Origin: Rapana venosa
Lineage: Eukaryota; Mollusca; Gastropoda; Neogastropoda; Muricidae
Reading direction: 5' to 3'
NCBI GenBank assembly: GCA_028751875.1
Contig: CM054157.1
Coordinates: 53,100,413-53,164,412 of the forward strand
DNA: 64,000 nt
Made by a program: the position numbers and the translations under genes. The notes under the pieces were generated by a model, which had not been told where the DNA came from, did not search any database, and saw nothing but the letters and a program-made list of their open reading frames with translations. Positions 11,177 to 24,295 of the stretch are shown piece by piece. Every line of letters starts with the position of its first letter. The first letter of the stretch is position 1.

Positions 11177-11451
11177 CATCAAAAGCCCTCGTAAAATCTA
11201 AACTTTTGACAATTATTGTCATTGCAGTTTTTGTTCACAGTCATGTACAAGGTAATTGCCAACGACTGGACATCATTATTATTATTGCAGTGTGACTATT
11301 CCAGAGATAGTCTGGTGCGTTTCAAGAATTCAGAATAACATCAACGGTACACAACTCGACGAACGTGCATGCAGACGCACTGACAAACGCTAGAACACAA
11401 ACGACTAGAAAGGCGAGCAGGCAGACAGACAGACAGACATAATAAGGACGG

Positions 11452-11487
11452 GGACTGGGTGTAAAAAAAGCACAAGATTGCTTATTC
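11452..11487 (+). mobile_element. SINE family A tail, left half (split)
   Basis: GGGGACTGGGTGTAAAAAAAG to GCTTATTC. Continues after the inserted retroposon at 12345-12375 (GCTTATTCATTATCCTGAAA). Confidence 0.65.
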
Positions 11488-12344
11488 TTTTTTTTTTTTG
11501 GCTGTCTCATCTTCCGTGACGTCCCCCGTCCTGCTGTTCCCACGCCGCTCATTCCAATCTCCCCACCACAGCCATACCCAGATTTGTTATGTCTCATCCT
11601 CAGGGTCGGAAGTCCACAGGGAGCCCATCACTATCAGGCCGCCGTGGGGCCACCAGCCAGAGGGGCCCTGCACTGCTGCTGGGTCACTTTGGTGGTATTC
11701 AGTGGTGCTGTTCTGAGCTAACATACGCAGGAAACCACCTACTAAGCCCCTTACTAACGACAGTATTAGCTCATCCGCGGAGCCAGACTGAGTGAGTTGC
11801 CCACCCGAGGTGGCGACCACCACAACGTCCCTCCAACGACTGTCCCCGTGAACCTCCAACCCCAAAGGCTTAGACCCAAGCTCACCACAGGCACAGAAGT
11901 GTATAGGGAAACTGAATCTGAGGTCACCATGAGACCAGAGCAACTGGGACCACCGAATCAGAGGCAATTTTTTTTTAATTGCATGATGATCAATGAGGAT
12001 GACGTAATGATGCTGCTGTGGAAGTGCATATGCTTTGAGACTACTTGACAGGGTTGTACTCTACGCTTACTATCATAATATATCCCGGCGTCAACCGGGC
12101 CCGAGAGATACAGACACCTGCGGTGTTGGTCAGGTAATGTGAGCAACACTCTCAAACTCGCATCCGTTAAGTGGATGAAGCTCGACTGTGTGGTTCCAGT
12201 CTTCCCACTGAGCCCACAGCACACTCACTCTGGGTAGGAGCCGGCCGGAGTCCGAAAAATCCCTATGACTCTTATGGGAATCGAACCCGCGATCTTCCAG
12301 TCCGTAACCCAAGGCGCTAACCACTGCGTCATGGCGGCTGGTCA
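11488..12344 (-). mobile_element. tRNA-headed composite retroposon inserted in a SINE A tail
   Basis: Read on the minus strand it starts with a tRNA-like head (A box GCAGTGGTTAGCGCC, B box GGGTTCGATTCCC near 12280-12330), has an internal A-run (~11966-11976) and ends in a second A-run at 11488-11499. Near-identical AGATTGCTTATT / AGAATGCTTATT flank it and rejoin as a SINE A tail, so they look like a target-site duplication. The distal half holds a 126-codon open frame (11967-11587) of unknown nature. Confidence 0.65.
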
Positions 12345-12531
12345 AGAATGCTTATTCATTATCCTGAAAAAGAAAAATTAATGACTTTACATGTCAAAAA
12401 TAGGCTTCAGGCCCGATAACTCTTTCATCAGTGCTACTGACGTCATTGTCGTTCCTATCGTTAATATCATCCTTATCATTGTTATTATTATCATCAATAC
12501 CTGCGTTGTCTTTCGTTTGCACTGTCGTTTT

Positions 12532-12611
<80 letters not shown>

Positions 12612-12930
12612 ATCACCACCACCACCACCACCACCACCGTCATCATCATCACCACCATCATCACCACCACCACCATCATCAACATCATCATCATCACCAT
12701 CACCGTCATCATCATCATCACCATCATAATCGTCGTCACCATCATCATCACCATCATCATCATCATCATCATCATCAGCAGCAGCAGGAGCAGAATCACC
12801 ACCACCACCACCACCATCATCGTCATCATTATCATTACCACCACCACTTTCATCATCATCATCAGCAGCAGTCATCATTACACAGCATTACTGTACCACC
12901 ACCACCACCACCACCACCTCCATCATCTTA
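12532..12930. repeat. ATC/ACC trinucleotide array
   Basis: Pure (ATC)n ~12532-12610 followed by mixed CAC/CAT/CAG triplets; poly-Ser, poly-His and poly-Met frames here are artefacts. Confidence 0.92.
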
Positions 12931-13483
12931 ATCATCGTCATGTCCTGGTCCACCAGTCATCGTCATCACTGACATCATCTTTGCCCTCCACCTCCCCCCC
13001 CCCCCCTCCCCCCCCCCATCATGCGATCACCTCTCCAGATCATTAATTTTCCTCCTCTCCATGGTCCTGTCATTCAATCATGTCATTTTCAATTTAATCA
13101 GCTGGATTTTGTTCTTGTTTGTTTGTTGTTGATGTTTTTTTTCTTGTTTAAATATAAATAAATAAATAAGCTGTCTTTTTGAAACTTAATGCTGAGAACA
13201 TATTAGTTGCGCGCACACGCACACGCACGCACACACGTACGCACGCACATACATACCTCCCAAAAACAACAACAACAACAAAATCCACTCCACCTACAAC
13301 ATCAAAACACACCCACCAACCAATCAAAAACAACACCCCAGAAAGAACCCCGTTATGTAAGTAGAATTAGTTGGTCCTTGAAGAGACCATGACCAAACTC
13401 CTCTGACGTTTCCTATGACTGAGGACTGATGACCATGTTACGTTTTTCATCTTCATGGATGGACAATGGGATCTCTGTCTTTA

Positions 13484-13485
13484 TC

Positions 13486-13560
<75 letters not shown>
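13484..13560. repeat. TG microsatellite
   Basis: (TG)n, near perfect. Confidence 0.92.
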
Positions 13561-13563
<3 letters not shown>

Positions 13564-13735
13564 CTTATGACTCAACCTGGTTCAAAGCCTGACCCCCCCC
13601 TCCCCTCCACTCTCTGTTTCTCTCTTTCTTCTTTTTTGTGTGTGAGAGAGTATGGTGTAAAGAAGTCCTGTGCTTATCCATTTACTTTCAATAAACATTT
13701 CCAATTCAAGTTGGAGTTGGAATTGGAATTGGAGT

Positions 13736-13738
13736 TCT

Positions 13739-13827
<89 letters not shown>

Positions 13828-13857
13828 CTATCTATTTATCTATTTATCTATCTATCT
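13736..13857. repeat. TC and TCTA microsatellites
   Basis: (TC)n to 13808, then (TCTA)n abutting the truncated LINE. Confidence 0.92.
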
Positions 13858-14375
13858 ATTGCAATTCTCTTTTGTCTGGTCTGCCAGCATCATCTATCCA
13901 CTCCCTTCAACGTATACAAAACTCCGCAGCTCGACTAGTTCTCAGAAAGAAAAATTCGGAGCACATTACCCCCCTCTTGCGATCTCTCCACTGGCTGCCC
14001 GTGCCACAGAGAGTACATTATAAGATCAGTACCCTCTGTTATAAATGTCTCCACAAAACTGCACCCTCCTACCTCTGTGAATGTCTTAACCTGTACACTC
14101 CTTCACGTTCCCTCCGCTCTGCTGCAGATACCTTGTGCCTACGAATACCTAGATTCAACCAATCTACCGTTGGCCGCCGCTCTTTCTCTATTTCGGGTCC
14201 ATCGACCTGGAATGAGCTCCCTCTCTCTCTTCGCCAGAAGCCTAGCTATGACACTTTTAAATCCAGCCTCAAGACATATTTATTTCAAACCTAAGATTTA
14301 CCCCCTCCTGTTTCATATCAGAACTATCCCACCCTTCACTAACCCATGTCCTATCACCCTGCTAAAGTATATGAC

Positions 14376-14416
<41 letters not shown>

Positions 14417-14612
14417 TCTTTTAAAAAAACAAACATCTGACTATTGCAATTTTATTTCATAGATTTGGTCTGCAGTGTACCATGTTTGTAATATCTGTTT
14501 GAACTATTGATTTTTTGTCATTGGTTGTATGACTGTGTAAGATTAGGTTGAATGAATGCCCTTTGATTTGTCTTTGCAAGATATAGCGCTTTATAAGTTT
14601 CATTTATTATTA

Positions 14613-14645
<33 letters not shown>
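13857..14645 (+). mobile_element. CR1/L2-like LINE, 3' fragment
   Basis: Second copy of the same LINE family in the opposite orientation, truncated at the codons for DYCNSLL next to a (TCTA)n array. The frame 13872-14294 reads SGLPASSIHSLQRIQNSA to the natural end KSSLKTYLFQT with no stop, so it is younger or better kept than the 18.4-kb copy. The 3' UTR carries (TG)n at 14379-14414 and ends in the common AGATATAGCGCTTTATAAG tail and (ATT)n. Confidence 0.85.
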
Positions 14646-14646
<1 letters not shown>

Positions 14647-14944
14647 CTGCGTAAGAAGTCTGTGACATAACTCCATGGGAAGTGAAATAGAAAATGGAAG
14701 ATGACTTCTCGCCCTCCCTCTGGGACGTCATAGCTGTATGACGTCATGGTTGAATTGGCATGAGGACCAAGTCTCTCAAAGTTTTGGCTTTTTGCTGTTT
14801 TGTTGTTGTTGTTGTTTTTAGGTAGGGTATATCTTCAGTGCTTAATTGATTGATTGATTGATTGCTTGGTTATTGGTTGGTTGATTAATGAACTTTATTC
14901 CCAAGGGTTACAGGCCCTTGCCCCAAGTACCAACTTCCATTCAT

Positions 14945-15293
14945 TCATTCATTCTTTTATATCGAGGATAATGGAATAAGCATTTATGTGCTTTTTTACA
15001 TCCAGTCTCCGTGTGTATGCGGATTTGTCAATTCTGTCATCTGTTCCCACGGGCACACAATGGCCTACTCTTACGAAAAGCGGAACAGGGTTTAACGTGT
15101 GCGCAAGATGTTCTGCGTGCGTTCGCACACGGGACCTCGGTTTATAGTCTCATCCGAAGGACTTTGGGGGAGAGTGGAGTTTGCACTAATGTTAACTCCA
15201 GAGGAAAATATCCCCTTGTACGGGGAATCGAACCTGGGTCGTCAGATTGCGAGCGCAATGTTCTGACCACTAGGCTATCCCATCCCTCCATTC
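14945..15293 (-). mobile_element. SINE family A, full length
   Basis: Minus-oriented: tail at 14950, core complement of CGGATGAGACTATAAACCG near 15150, head complement ending GGCTATCCCATCCC at 15293. A GA array follows the head. Confidence 0.9.
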
Positions 15294-15296
15294 CAT

Positions 15297-15299
<3 letters not shown>

Positions 15300-15358
<59 letters not shown>

Positions 15359-15360
15359 GG
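15300..15360. repeat. GA microsatellite
   Basis: (GA)n next to the SINE A head. Confidence 0.9.
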
Positions 15361-15507
15361 AGGGAGAGGGAGGTATGTGCGCGCGGGGGTCTTTTATGCT
15401 TCTGTGATTGCTTGTGTACACCCTGATCACACACAACAATTTTCTTTTTAAAAAAAAATGAAGTTAACATCAAGGCAGCACTCTCTCAAACTTTACTCTG
15501 TACATTA

Positions 15508-15525
15508 GAGTATCATCATCATCAT

Positions 15526-15567
<42 letters not shown>

Positions 15568-15880
15568 CTGCAACAATAACATCGTCATCATCATTAGTAG
15601 CAGCAGCAGTAACGACAGCATTGTAAGCAGCAACAATAACAACAGCATCGTTAGCAGCAGCAACATCAGCAGCACCAGCAGCAACAACAAATCAGCAACA
15701 TCATCAGCAGCAACAATATCAGCAGCAACAACATCAGCAGCAGTGGCAACAACAAATCAGCAACAACATTAGCAGCAACAATATCAGCAGCAGTGGCAAC
15801 AACATCAGCAGCAGCAACATTAGCAGCAGCAAAATCAGCAACAGCAATAACAACAACAGCAACACCACCACCATCATCAC
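15508..15880. repeat. CAG/CAA/ATC trinucleotide array
   Basis: Mixed triplets with a higher-order AACATCAGCAGCAGTGGC-like pattern. Confidence 0.9.
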
Positions 15881-16660
15881 TGTTTTTGCCCACCAATAGG
15901 GTAGCCGCATTCCGACCCCGGGGGTGTGGTGGTGAGGGGGAGGGGGACATTGGTTGATTAGTTGTGTATCAGTTAATCATAGTAATTGGATAAAGTTGGG
16001 CACCCTATTTCAGTCTCAGAAAGCTCTCAGCATTCCACTGGTGGCTAGTAAGGCGAGGAGGAGGAGAGGGAATTCCAAAACTATGGGCGATAATTTACTC
16101 ATCGTCACCCGGATGTGAACTCGGTGAGCAAAAGTAGGATGACTGGATGGTCGAACTGGAAACGGAAAGAAACTCGTAGACCCGGATGTACCTTCCTCCA
16201 CTCAGTGTGACGTCAAGGCATGTTATGACGTCAGCTGATGACGAAGACTGGTGAGAACAATCGTGATTGGAACTGTGAGGTGGGAGGGCAAAGTTTTGAA
16301 CTTGAACCTTGGAAAAGGGTTGATGCTGTTTGTCTACTTGTTTGTGTTGAAGTTGTGCGTGCGTGTGCGCGCGTGCGTGTGTGTGAGGCGTTCTTGTGTG
16401 CTGTCAGCTTTTTATATGTGTTAGGTTTTGGGGTGTTATGTTGTTGTTGTTGTTTTTAATCTGTATTGTTTAAGGCTTGCAAAGTAGTTTTAAAATTCCA
16501 CTCATAATAACTTTTTTCTCAAGCTGAAAATTTTTAATAAGTATTCTAGAGTTCAATTAAAGGTAAAACACTCATTTATCAACCCTTTCCTATGATACGA
16601 GTTCTTTCCCTTTAATTGTAAACTGGCCGCGCGCGTATATTATATTATTTAATATATATA
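15880..16660. other. unique DNA with paired CRE palindromes
   Basis: TGACGTCA at 16208-16215 and 16226-16233. A minus-strand frame from ATG at ~16104 reads MSKLSPIVLEFPLLLLALLA, signal-peptide-like, and stops 28 codons in without a good splice donor. No supported gene. Confidence 0.3.
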
Positions 16661-16671
16661 ACATATATATA

Positions 16672-18120
<1,449 letters not shown>

Positions 18121-18133
18121 ATGGATATATATG

Positions 18134-18305
<172 letters not shown>

Positions 18306-18548
18306 TGGATGTATAATTGACAAAATAGAGTGAGGAAAAACAATAATATCATCACGCATGCATATTATTATGCTTCTGGTAGCACAGGATCATCCAAAAA
18401 AAAAAAAAAAAGGATACTGGCACAAAATGAAGTTCAATGGTATTTAATAATAATAATAATATATATGGAATTTATATAGCGCCGAATCTTGTAAAACAAA
18501 CAAATCGAAGCGCTTGCACTCATGTCATTTACGCGCATGCAACTTTCC

Positions 18549-18591
18549 TCAAATATAATAAAGAACATATTTCAAATTTATGCACGTGTAT

Positions 18592-18683
<92 letters not shown>

Positions 18684-19691
18684 GCGAACACACTTAGGAG
18701 ATGAAGGATGCTGTTGAAAAAGTAGAGACGGATATGAGGGAAAAGTGTCAGGTAGGAAATAAGTGTGTTTTGAGGCTGGATTTGAAGGTATCAAGTGAAG
18801 GTTTTTGGCGAAGTGAAAGAGGGAGGTCATTCCACGTGGACGGACCAGAAACAGAAAAAGATCGACAGCCAACAGTGTATGTTTGAATCTGGGTGTTCGA
18901 AAGCACAAAGTATCTGCGGCTGAACGAAGGGAACGGGATGGAGTGTACAGGTGAAGACAGTTACAATATAAGATGGTGCAGATTTGTGGAACATTTGAAA
19001 CGAGGGTATTGATTTTATACTCCAGTCTTTGTGAGACTGGCAGCCAGTGAAGAGATCGCAGAAGAGGAGTGATGTGTTCGGATTTTTTCTTTCTTAGGAC
19101 CAGTCGAGCTGCAGAGTTTTGTATGCGTTGAAGAGAGTGGATGGATGATGCTGGTAGGCCAGCCAAAAGAGAATTACAGTAGTCTAAACGTGAAAGAATG
19201 AGAGATGTGACGAGCTTGGAAGTTGCATCAGTGGACAGATACTTGCGAATCGCGCTTATGCGCCGTAGTTGATAGTAGCAAGACTGGCAGGTCTGGGTGA
19301 TGAATTTTTTCATAGAGAGTGTGTTGTCAAGAACTACACCTAGATACTTCACAGAGTTGGACAAAGGAACTGACACACTGCCGAATTCTATTGATGTTGT
19401 TGTGATGGAGGAAAGTTTATGTTGGGTCCCTATGAGCATGGCTTCGGTTTTATCGGCATTAAGTTGTAACTTGTTCTGAGTCATCCAGTTTTGAATGTCT
19501 TGAAGGCAGTAGGACATATTTGTCAGGAGGGAAGGCAAGTTTTCAACAGTATCACTGCACTGAAGCTGAGTGTCATCAGCATAGAAATGATGATCAATAT
19601 GGTGGTTGTTTATTATATGTGAGAGTGGAGCAGTGTAGAGAGTAAAGAGAACGGGGCCCAGGACTGATCCCTGTGGGACTCCACATTCCAT
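18549..19691 (-). pseudogene. longest open part of LINE reverse transcriptase
   Basis: 380 open codons covering RT motifs from GVPQGS through YADDTQL to the C-terminal block; the last ~35 codons are translated TG repeat in the 3' UTR rather than protein. Part of the LINE at 18436-21505. Confidence 0.8.
18596..18682. repeat. CA microsatellite inside LINE 3' UTR
   Basis: (CA)n on the plus strand, (TG)n in the LINE's own orientation. Confidence 0.9.
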
Positions 19692-21574
19692 TTTGACAGG
19701 TTTTGATTGAATTTTGTTTACAATAACTTTCTGGAATCTGTCTGTGAGGTATGAAGTAAACCAGGTGAGGGCTGTGCCATTAATACCAAACGTATTTTGG
19801 AGGCGAGAAAGAAGAATTGAGTGATCTATAGTGTCGAAGGCTGCAGATAAGTCAAGAAGAGTGAGGAGGGAGATTTTTCCTGCATCAGAAGCAAGTAGAA
19901 GTGTATCTAAAGTATGGACTAGGGTGGTTTCGGTGCTGTGGTTGGGGCGATAGGCAGATTGAAAAGGGGGAAGGAGATCATTGGAATTAAGGTGACTGTT
20001 GAGCTGTTTGAGAACACTTTTTCTAGTACTTTAGAGACAAAGGGTAAGTTTGAGACAGGTCTATAATTCTTCAGAATGTTGGGATCGAGGTCGTGCTTTT
20101 TCAGTAGAGGTGTGACTATTGCGGTTTTAAGAGCTTGTGGAAAATGTCCTGACAGAAGAGATGAGTTTACTATTTTAGTGATAATAGGTACAAGTTGTGG
20201 AAGGCATTGTGAGAAAACAGGAGCAGGTATGGGATCGTGGTCGCATGATTTTATAGTCTTTCCTTCAGAATTGTCATGATTTCTTTTTCACTTGTGGAAC
20301 AGAAGGAAAAGAGAGGAGTGCCAGTGAACTGGGGATCAGGAGGTGTAGGCTGGAAATGAGTCTGATCCAGTCTGGAGCGTATGTTGTGGACTTTGTCTGA
20401 AAAGAAGGCAGAAAAGATAGATGGAAGTTCAGACAGGCTGTGGGTGGTAGGCAGAGGAGTTGTTTTTGCAGACCCAAGGAGATTTGAGGTGAGGGAAAAA
20501 AAGAGATTTTATGGATGTAGCGCAGAGAATTTGGGAAGAGTAGTATTCTGTCTTTGCTGAATGGATTAAGAGTTTGACTTTGTTTATTTGTTTTCGGAAA
20601 AGCTGTTTGTTGATTTCGGTTTTTGATTTCCGCCACTGCCGTTCTAGTTGCCGGCGTTTGCGCTTCGCTATCAGGATGTCTTGGGTATACCATGGCGCAC
20701 AGGGTCTGTCAGGTAGGAGATGGTCAGTAGGAGGTGCATGCTCATCAAGCAATTGGCGGAGAACAGTGTTATAGTATTCAGAGAGGTCAGTGTGGTCAGA
20801 GGTTTGTGAAAAACGTTCGGAAGCTTGTGAAGAGAAAGTATGAATGTCTAAGGCCTTACGATTGCGACGAGTAACATATTTCTTCTTTCTGACAGGTTTT
20901 GTGATGTTGAAGTGGAAAAGAATGGCGGAATGATCAGAATGCAGTTCGTCAGTGACAGAAACAGATGTAACAAGATTAAATGAAGCATTAGTAATCAGCC
21001 AGTCTAAAATATGGCCAGATCTGTGCGTTGCTTCGTTTACCAGTTGGGAGAGAGAATGGTTGGACAGAGAAAGAGAAAGACGTTTGACATCTGGAGAAGA
21101 CTGATTGTCGAAATGGAAGTTAAAGTCACCGAGAATTATAAGTTTAGTAGGAGAGAGGCTGTAGTGGTCGAGGAGTGACTGGAATTCTTGATGAAAAACA
21201 GAAGATGTCAGGTTGTTCTTACGGCTAGGAGGTGGGCGGTAAAGGCAGCAGATAGTAATAGAGTGGCCAGGTAAGTTGAGGTTGATTTCGCAAACTTCAA
21301 AAAGTCGTGTGGGAATGGAAGGTTGTGGCTGAAAGAAAGAGCTGGTTCCAATGTGTTTTTGAAAATTATGGCAATCCCACCTCCTCGAGAGAGTCTGGGA
21401 AAAGAAATAGTTTTATATCCTGGAGGAGTCAGCTGTTTTATTTTGGGCTCATGGCCATGTGGTTTAAGCCAAGTTTCGGTGAGGAAGGTTAAGTCAATGT
21501 TTTTTGTTGTTGTATTTCAGCTATGCTATGCGTGTGCTTTGTTTGAACACATGGTATGTGAGTGCTTTGTTTCT

Positions 21575-21575
21575 G

Positions 21576-21608
<33 letters not shown>

Positions 21609-21683
21609 GTGTGTGTGTGTGTGTGTGTGTGTTTTGTGTGTGTGTGTGTGTGTGTTTGCGTGTTGTGTGTGTGTGTGTGTGTG

Positions 21684-21755
<72 letters not shown>

Positions 21756-21794
21756 CAACACATGGTATGTGAGTGCTTTGTTTCTGCTCTGTGT

Positions 21795-21840
<46 letters not shown>

Positions 21841-22104
21841 AGGGGGGGGGGTGTTATTTATTTATTGTTTTGTATGGAGGATAATGGAATAAGCAATCAT
21901 GTGCTTTTTTACATCCAGTCCCCGTGTGTATGCGGTTTTGTAAATTCTGTCATCTGTTTCCACCGGCACACAATGGCCTACTCTTCCGAAAAGCGGAACA
22001 GGATTTAACGTGTGCGCAAGATGTTCTGCATGCTTTCGAACACGGAGCCTCGGTTTATAGTCTCATCCGAAGAACTTGTGTACGTGTGTGCGCGTGTGTT
22101 GTTG

Positions 22105-22135
<31 letters not shown>

Positions 22136-22194
22136 TGTGTGTGTGTGGTTTTGTGTTTGAACACATGGTATGCGAGTGCTTTCTTTCTGCTGAG

Positions 22195-22263
<69 letters not shown>

Positions 22264-22265
22264 AG
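21575..22265. repeat. TG arrays interspersed with a ~40-bp unit
   Basis: Long (TG)n tracts separated by the block TTTCAACACATGGTATGTGA + GTGCTTTGTTTCTGCTG. A SINE A lies inside at 21862-22080. Confidence 0.9.
21862..22080 (-). mobile_element. SINE family A, head missing
   Basis: Minus-oriented tail and core, cut at AGTTCTTCGGATGAG by a TG array. It lies within the TG/41-bp satellite region. Confidence 0.85.
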
Positions 22266-22640
22266 GTTCAACACATGGTATGTGAGTGCTTGTTTCTGCT
22301 GTGTTTCAACACATGGTATGTGAGTGCTTTGTTTCTGCTGTGTTTCAACACATGATATGGGAGTGCTTTGTTTCTGCTGTGTGTGTTTCAACACATGGTA
22401 TGGGAGTGCTTTGTTTCTGCTGTGTGTGTTTCAATACATGATGTGGGAGTGCTTTGTTTCTGCTGTGTGTGTTTCAACACATGATGTGGGAGTGCTTTGT
22501 TTCTGCTGTGTGTGTTTCAACACATGATGTGGGAGTGCTTTGTTTCTGCTGTGTGTGTTTCAACACATGATGTGGGAGTGCTTTGTTTCTGCTGTGTGTG
22601 TTTCAACACATGATGTGGGAGTGCTTTGTTTCTGCTGTGT
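22266..22640 (+). repeat. 41-bp minisatellite
   Basis: About nine tandem units TTTCAACACATGATGTGGGA + GTGCTTTGTTTCTGCTGTGTGTG, with isolated units at 21545, 21757, 22158 and 22827. Confidence 0.92.
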
Positions 22641-22756
22641 GATGCAGATTTCAGATGCAGAATATTTTATTGCGATTTAAGTCATGTAGACTTATTTGAC
22701 ACAACAAAACAAACATCAGTCATAATCATCTATTTGGCTCAGAATGATGTACACTG

Positions 22757-22775
22757 TGGTGGTGGTGGTGGTGGT

Positions 22776-22824
<49 letters not shown>

Positions 22825-22865
22825 GTTTCAACACATGGTATGCAAGTTCTTTGTTTCTGCTGTGT

Positions 22866-22900
<35 letters not shown>
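22757..22900. repeat. GGT and TG arrays with one 41-bp unit
   Basis: (GGT)n then (TG)n, one unit of the 41-bp minisatellite at 22827-22866, then (TG)n. Confidence 0.85.
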
Positions 22901-22904
<4 letters not shown>

Positions 22905-23237
22905 CACATATAATGTAAAAGAATAGGCCTACTGAAGTTGTAATATATGGTTCAATCATACAGAATCGAACAGTCTTATATGTTATAGTCATATAGTTCA
23001 TCAGGCGCACATGACGGTAATAGACCCTTTTCCAGTTTCAACTATTACAGGGAAATAAAAGCGAAGATACAACTTGCAAGTCATCATGTCTCTTTTCTTT
23101 GTATAAGCGTGCAAGGGGTTTATTCCTACCCATAAACCGTTTCTCTGAATGCATTTCAAAGTAGATTATAAATCATGAAACTATTCTATGGTTTTCATTT
23201 CTTGATAGGAGAAAGTTCAAACCCACAATCGACTTGC

Positions 23238-23239
<2 letters not shown>

Positions 23240-23318
<79 letters not shown>

Positions 23319-23322
23319 CTAG
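23240..23322. repeat. TA microsatellite
   Basis: (TA)n. Confidence 0.92.
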
Positions 23323-23339
23323 ATGAGTTTTTTTCTTGC

Positions 23340-23410
23340 TAACCAGTTTTTTCCCCAAGATATAGCGCTGTATAAATTCCATTTATTACTATGATCATTA
23401 TTATTATTCC
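23340..23410 (+). mobile_element. isolated LINE 3' tail
   Basis: Contains AAGATATAGCGCTGTATAAA then TTCCATTTATTA and ATT repeats, the same 3' terminus as the CR1/L2-like LINE. Extremely 5'-truncated insertion. Confidence 0.6.
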
Positions 23411-23736
23411 AACTCTGGGCACTGCTATTCCACAATTGTTTGGCACACCTTACAGCTTTCAATGGCTTAGTCAGGAGTGTCATAATTCCAGTTTGTGGTA
23501 GGCCTACCGGTGCATTAGGCCTAGCAAACGTCACAGTCACTGCCCCTTTGAGAATAAACTGAACAATTTTGTGATTGCCTGCTATTCAGATAATATGAAG
23601 AAAATATCCAGTCTCTGGCCCATATGCATTTTCATTAATGATTTAGCGTGTATTTGTTTCCCTTTCCCATGACTCGGTTGGTTGGATTTTATTAAGGTCC
23701 AAGCGAGCCATTCGATTTAGGAACTGTACCATCACG

Positions 23737-23796
23737 AAAACTTTCCTATGTGTGTGTGTAAAATTGAAGACACACACACACACATAGGAAAGTTTT
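23737..23796. repeat. perfect 23-bp inverted repeat (foldback)
   Basis: AAAACTTTCCTATGTGTGTG+TGT at 23737-23759 is the exact complement of 23774-23796; loop of 14 nt. Confidence 0.9.
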
Positions 23797-24179
23797 CTCG
23801 ATCTTTCGGTTATTGTAATACATTTTTTGGTTCTTTTCTTTCAGTACATACAGAATGTAAACGAAACAAAAGAAAAAAAACCCTCGACTATTCATTGCAA
23901 CTCCCCCCCTCCCCCTCCCCTGAAAATCTTATTAAAAAAAAAAAAACTAAAAAAAAAACTAAAAAAAAAAAGGGTATCATCATTACTTCCGGTCTCAGCT
24001 CACCCAAGATCGAAGGAGATTTAGTAGGATTCGCACTTCTGGTCTTAAACGTACACCTTGAGCAGCGACAAATAATTACTGTGAGTTATTTTTTATATTT
24101 TTCAGGTAATATGTAGAATTGTAGCTTAAAGGTATGTGTTTAGTAAGAGATTGCAATATATACATTTATTTATTTATTT

Positions 24180-24260
24180 GCGATTTTCCCCCAATCAGTT
24201 ATGCATGCTCTGAGCCTAGATGTTAATCCCGCAGCAAACGGTGTGTGTACGAAGAGAATC
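24180..24260 (+). promoter_or_regulatory. candidate 5' UTR/promoter edge of the DNTTIP1-like gene
   Basis: A CCAAT box (CCAATCAG at 24191-24198) lies about 65 bp before the proposed start codon and there is no TATA element. Alternatively cccgcag ending 24234 is a splice acceptor for a 5' UTR exon further left. The sequence cannot decide between these. Confidence 0.25.
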
Positions 24261-24295
24261 ATGGAAGGGAATAATCAGCGAAGTTGGAAAAGCAG
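24261..24295 (+). CDS. DNTTIP1: exon 1: start codon and 11 codons
   Basis: Begins [10 protein letters not shown]. The ATG has A at -3 and G at +4. It ends CAG|GTATGA and leaves two bases, exactly what exon 2 needs to complete an Arg codon. A possible upstream acceptor (cccgcag, ending 24234) would make this an internal exon carrying 5' UTR and the start codon. Too short to be identified by homology, so phase and start context are the only support. Confidence 0.5.

Larger units (their letters stand above)
18436..21505 (-). mobile_element. CR1/L2-like non-LTR retrotransposon, 5'-truncated and decayed
   Basis: Minus-strand reading from ~21500: end of an APE-type endonuclease (LTETWL, GGGIAI, ILGDFNFHFD, HSDHSAI), linker (APWYTQDILIAKRKRRQLER), then reverse transcriptase (NYRPVSNLPF, LLDLSAAFDTIDH, GVPQGSVLGPVLF, YADDTQL, LQLNADKTE, KYLGVVLD) and the downstream LPASSIHSLQRIQNSAARLV block. 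Several frameshifts are visible (around 21300, 20440 and 20250), so it is inactive. The first ~100 endonuclease residues are missing: truncation near 21500 beside TG repeats. The 3' end is the common tail with (ATT)n at 18436-18500. The RT motifs resemble CR1/L2/Crack types; the clade is not certain. Confidence 0.85.

Noticed and set aside
12387..12931. Poly-Ser, poly-His, poly-Met/Asp frames
   Set aside because: ATC/ACC trinucleotide array.
15505..15950. Leu/Ala-rich minus-strand frames
   Set aside because: Trinucleotide array translation.
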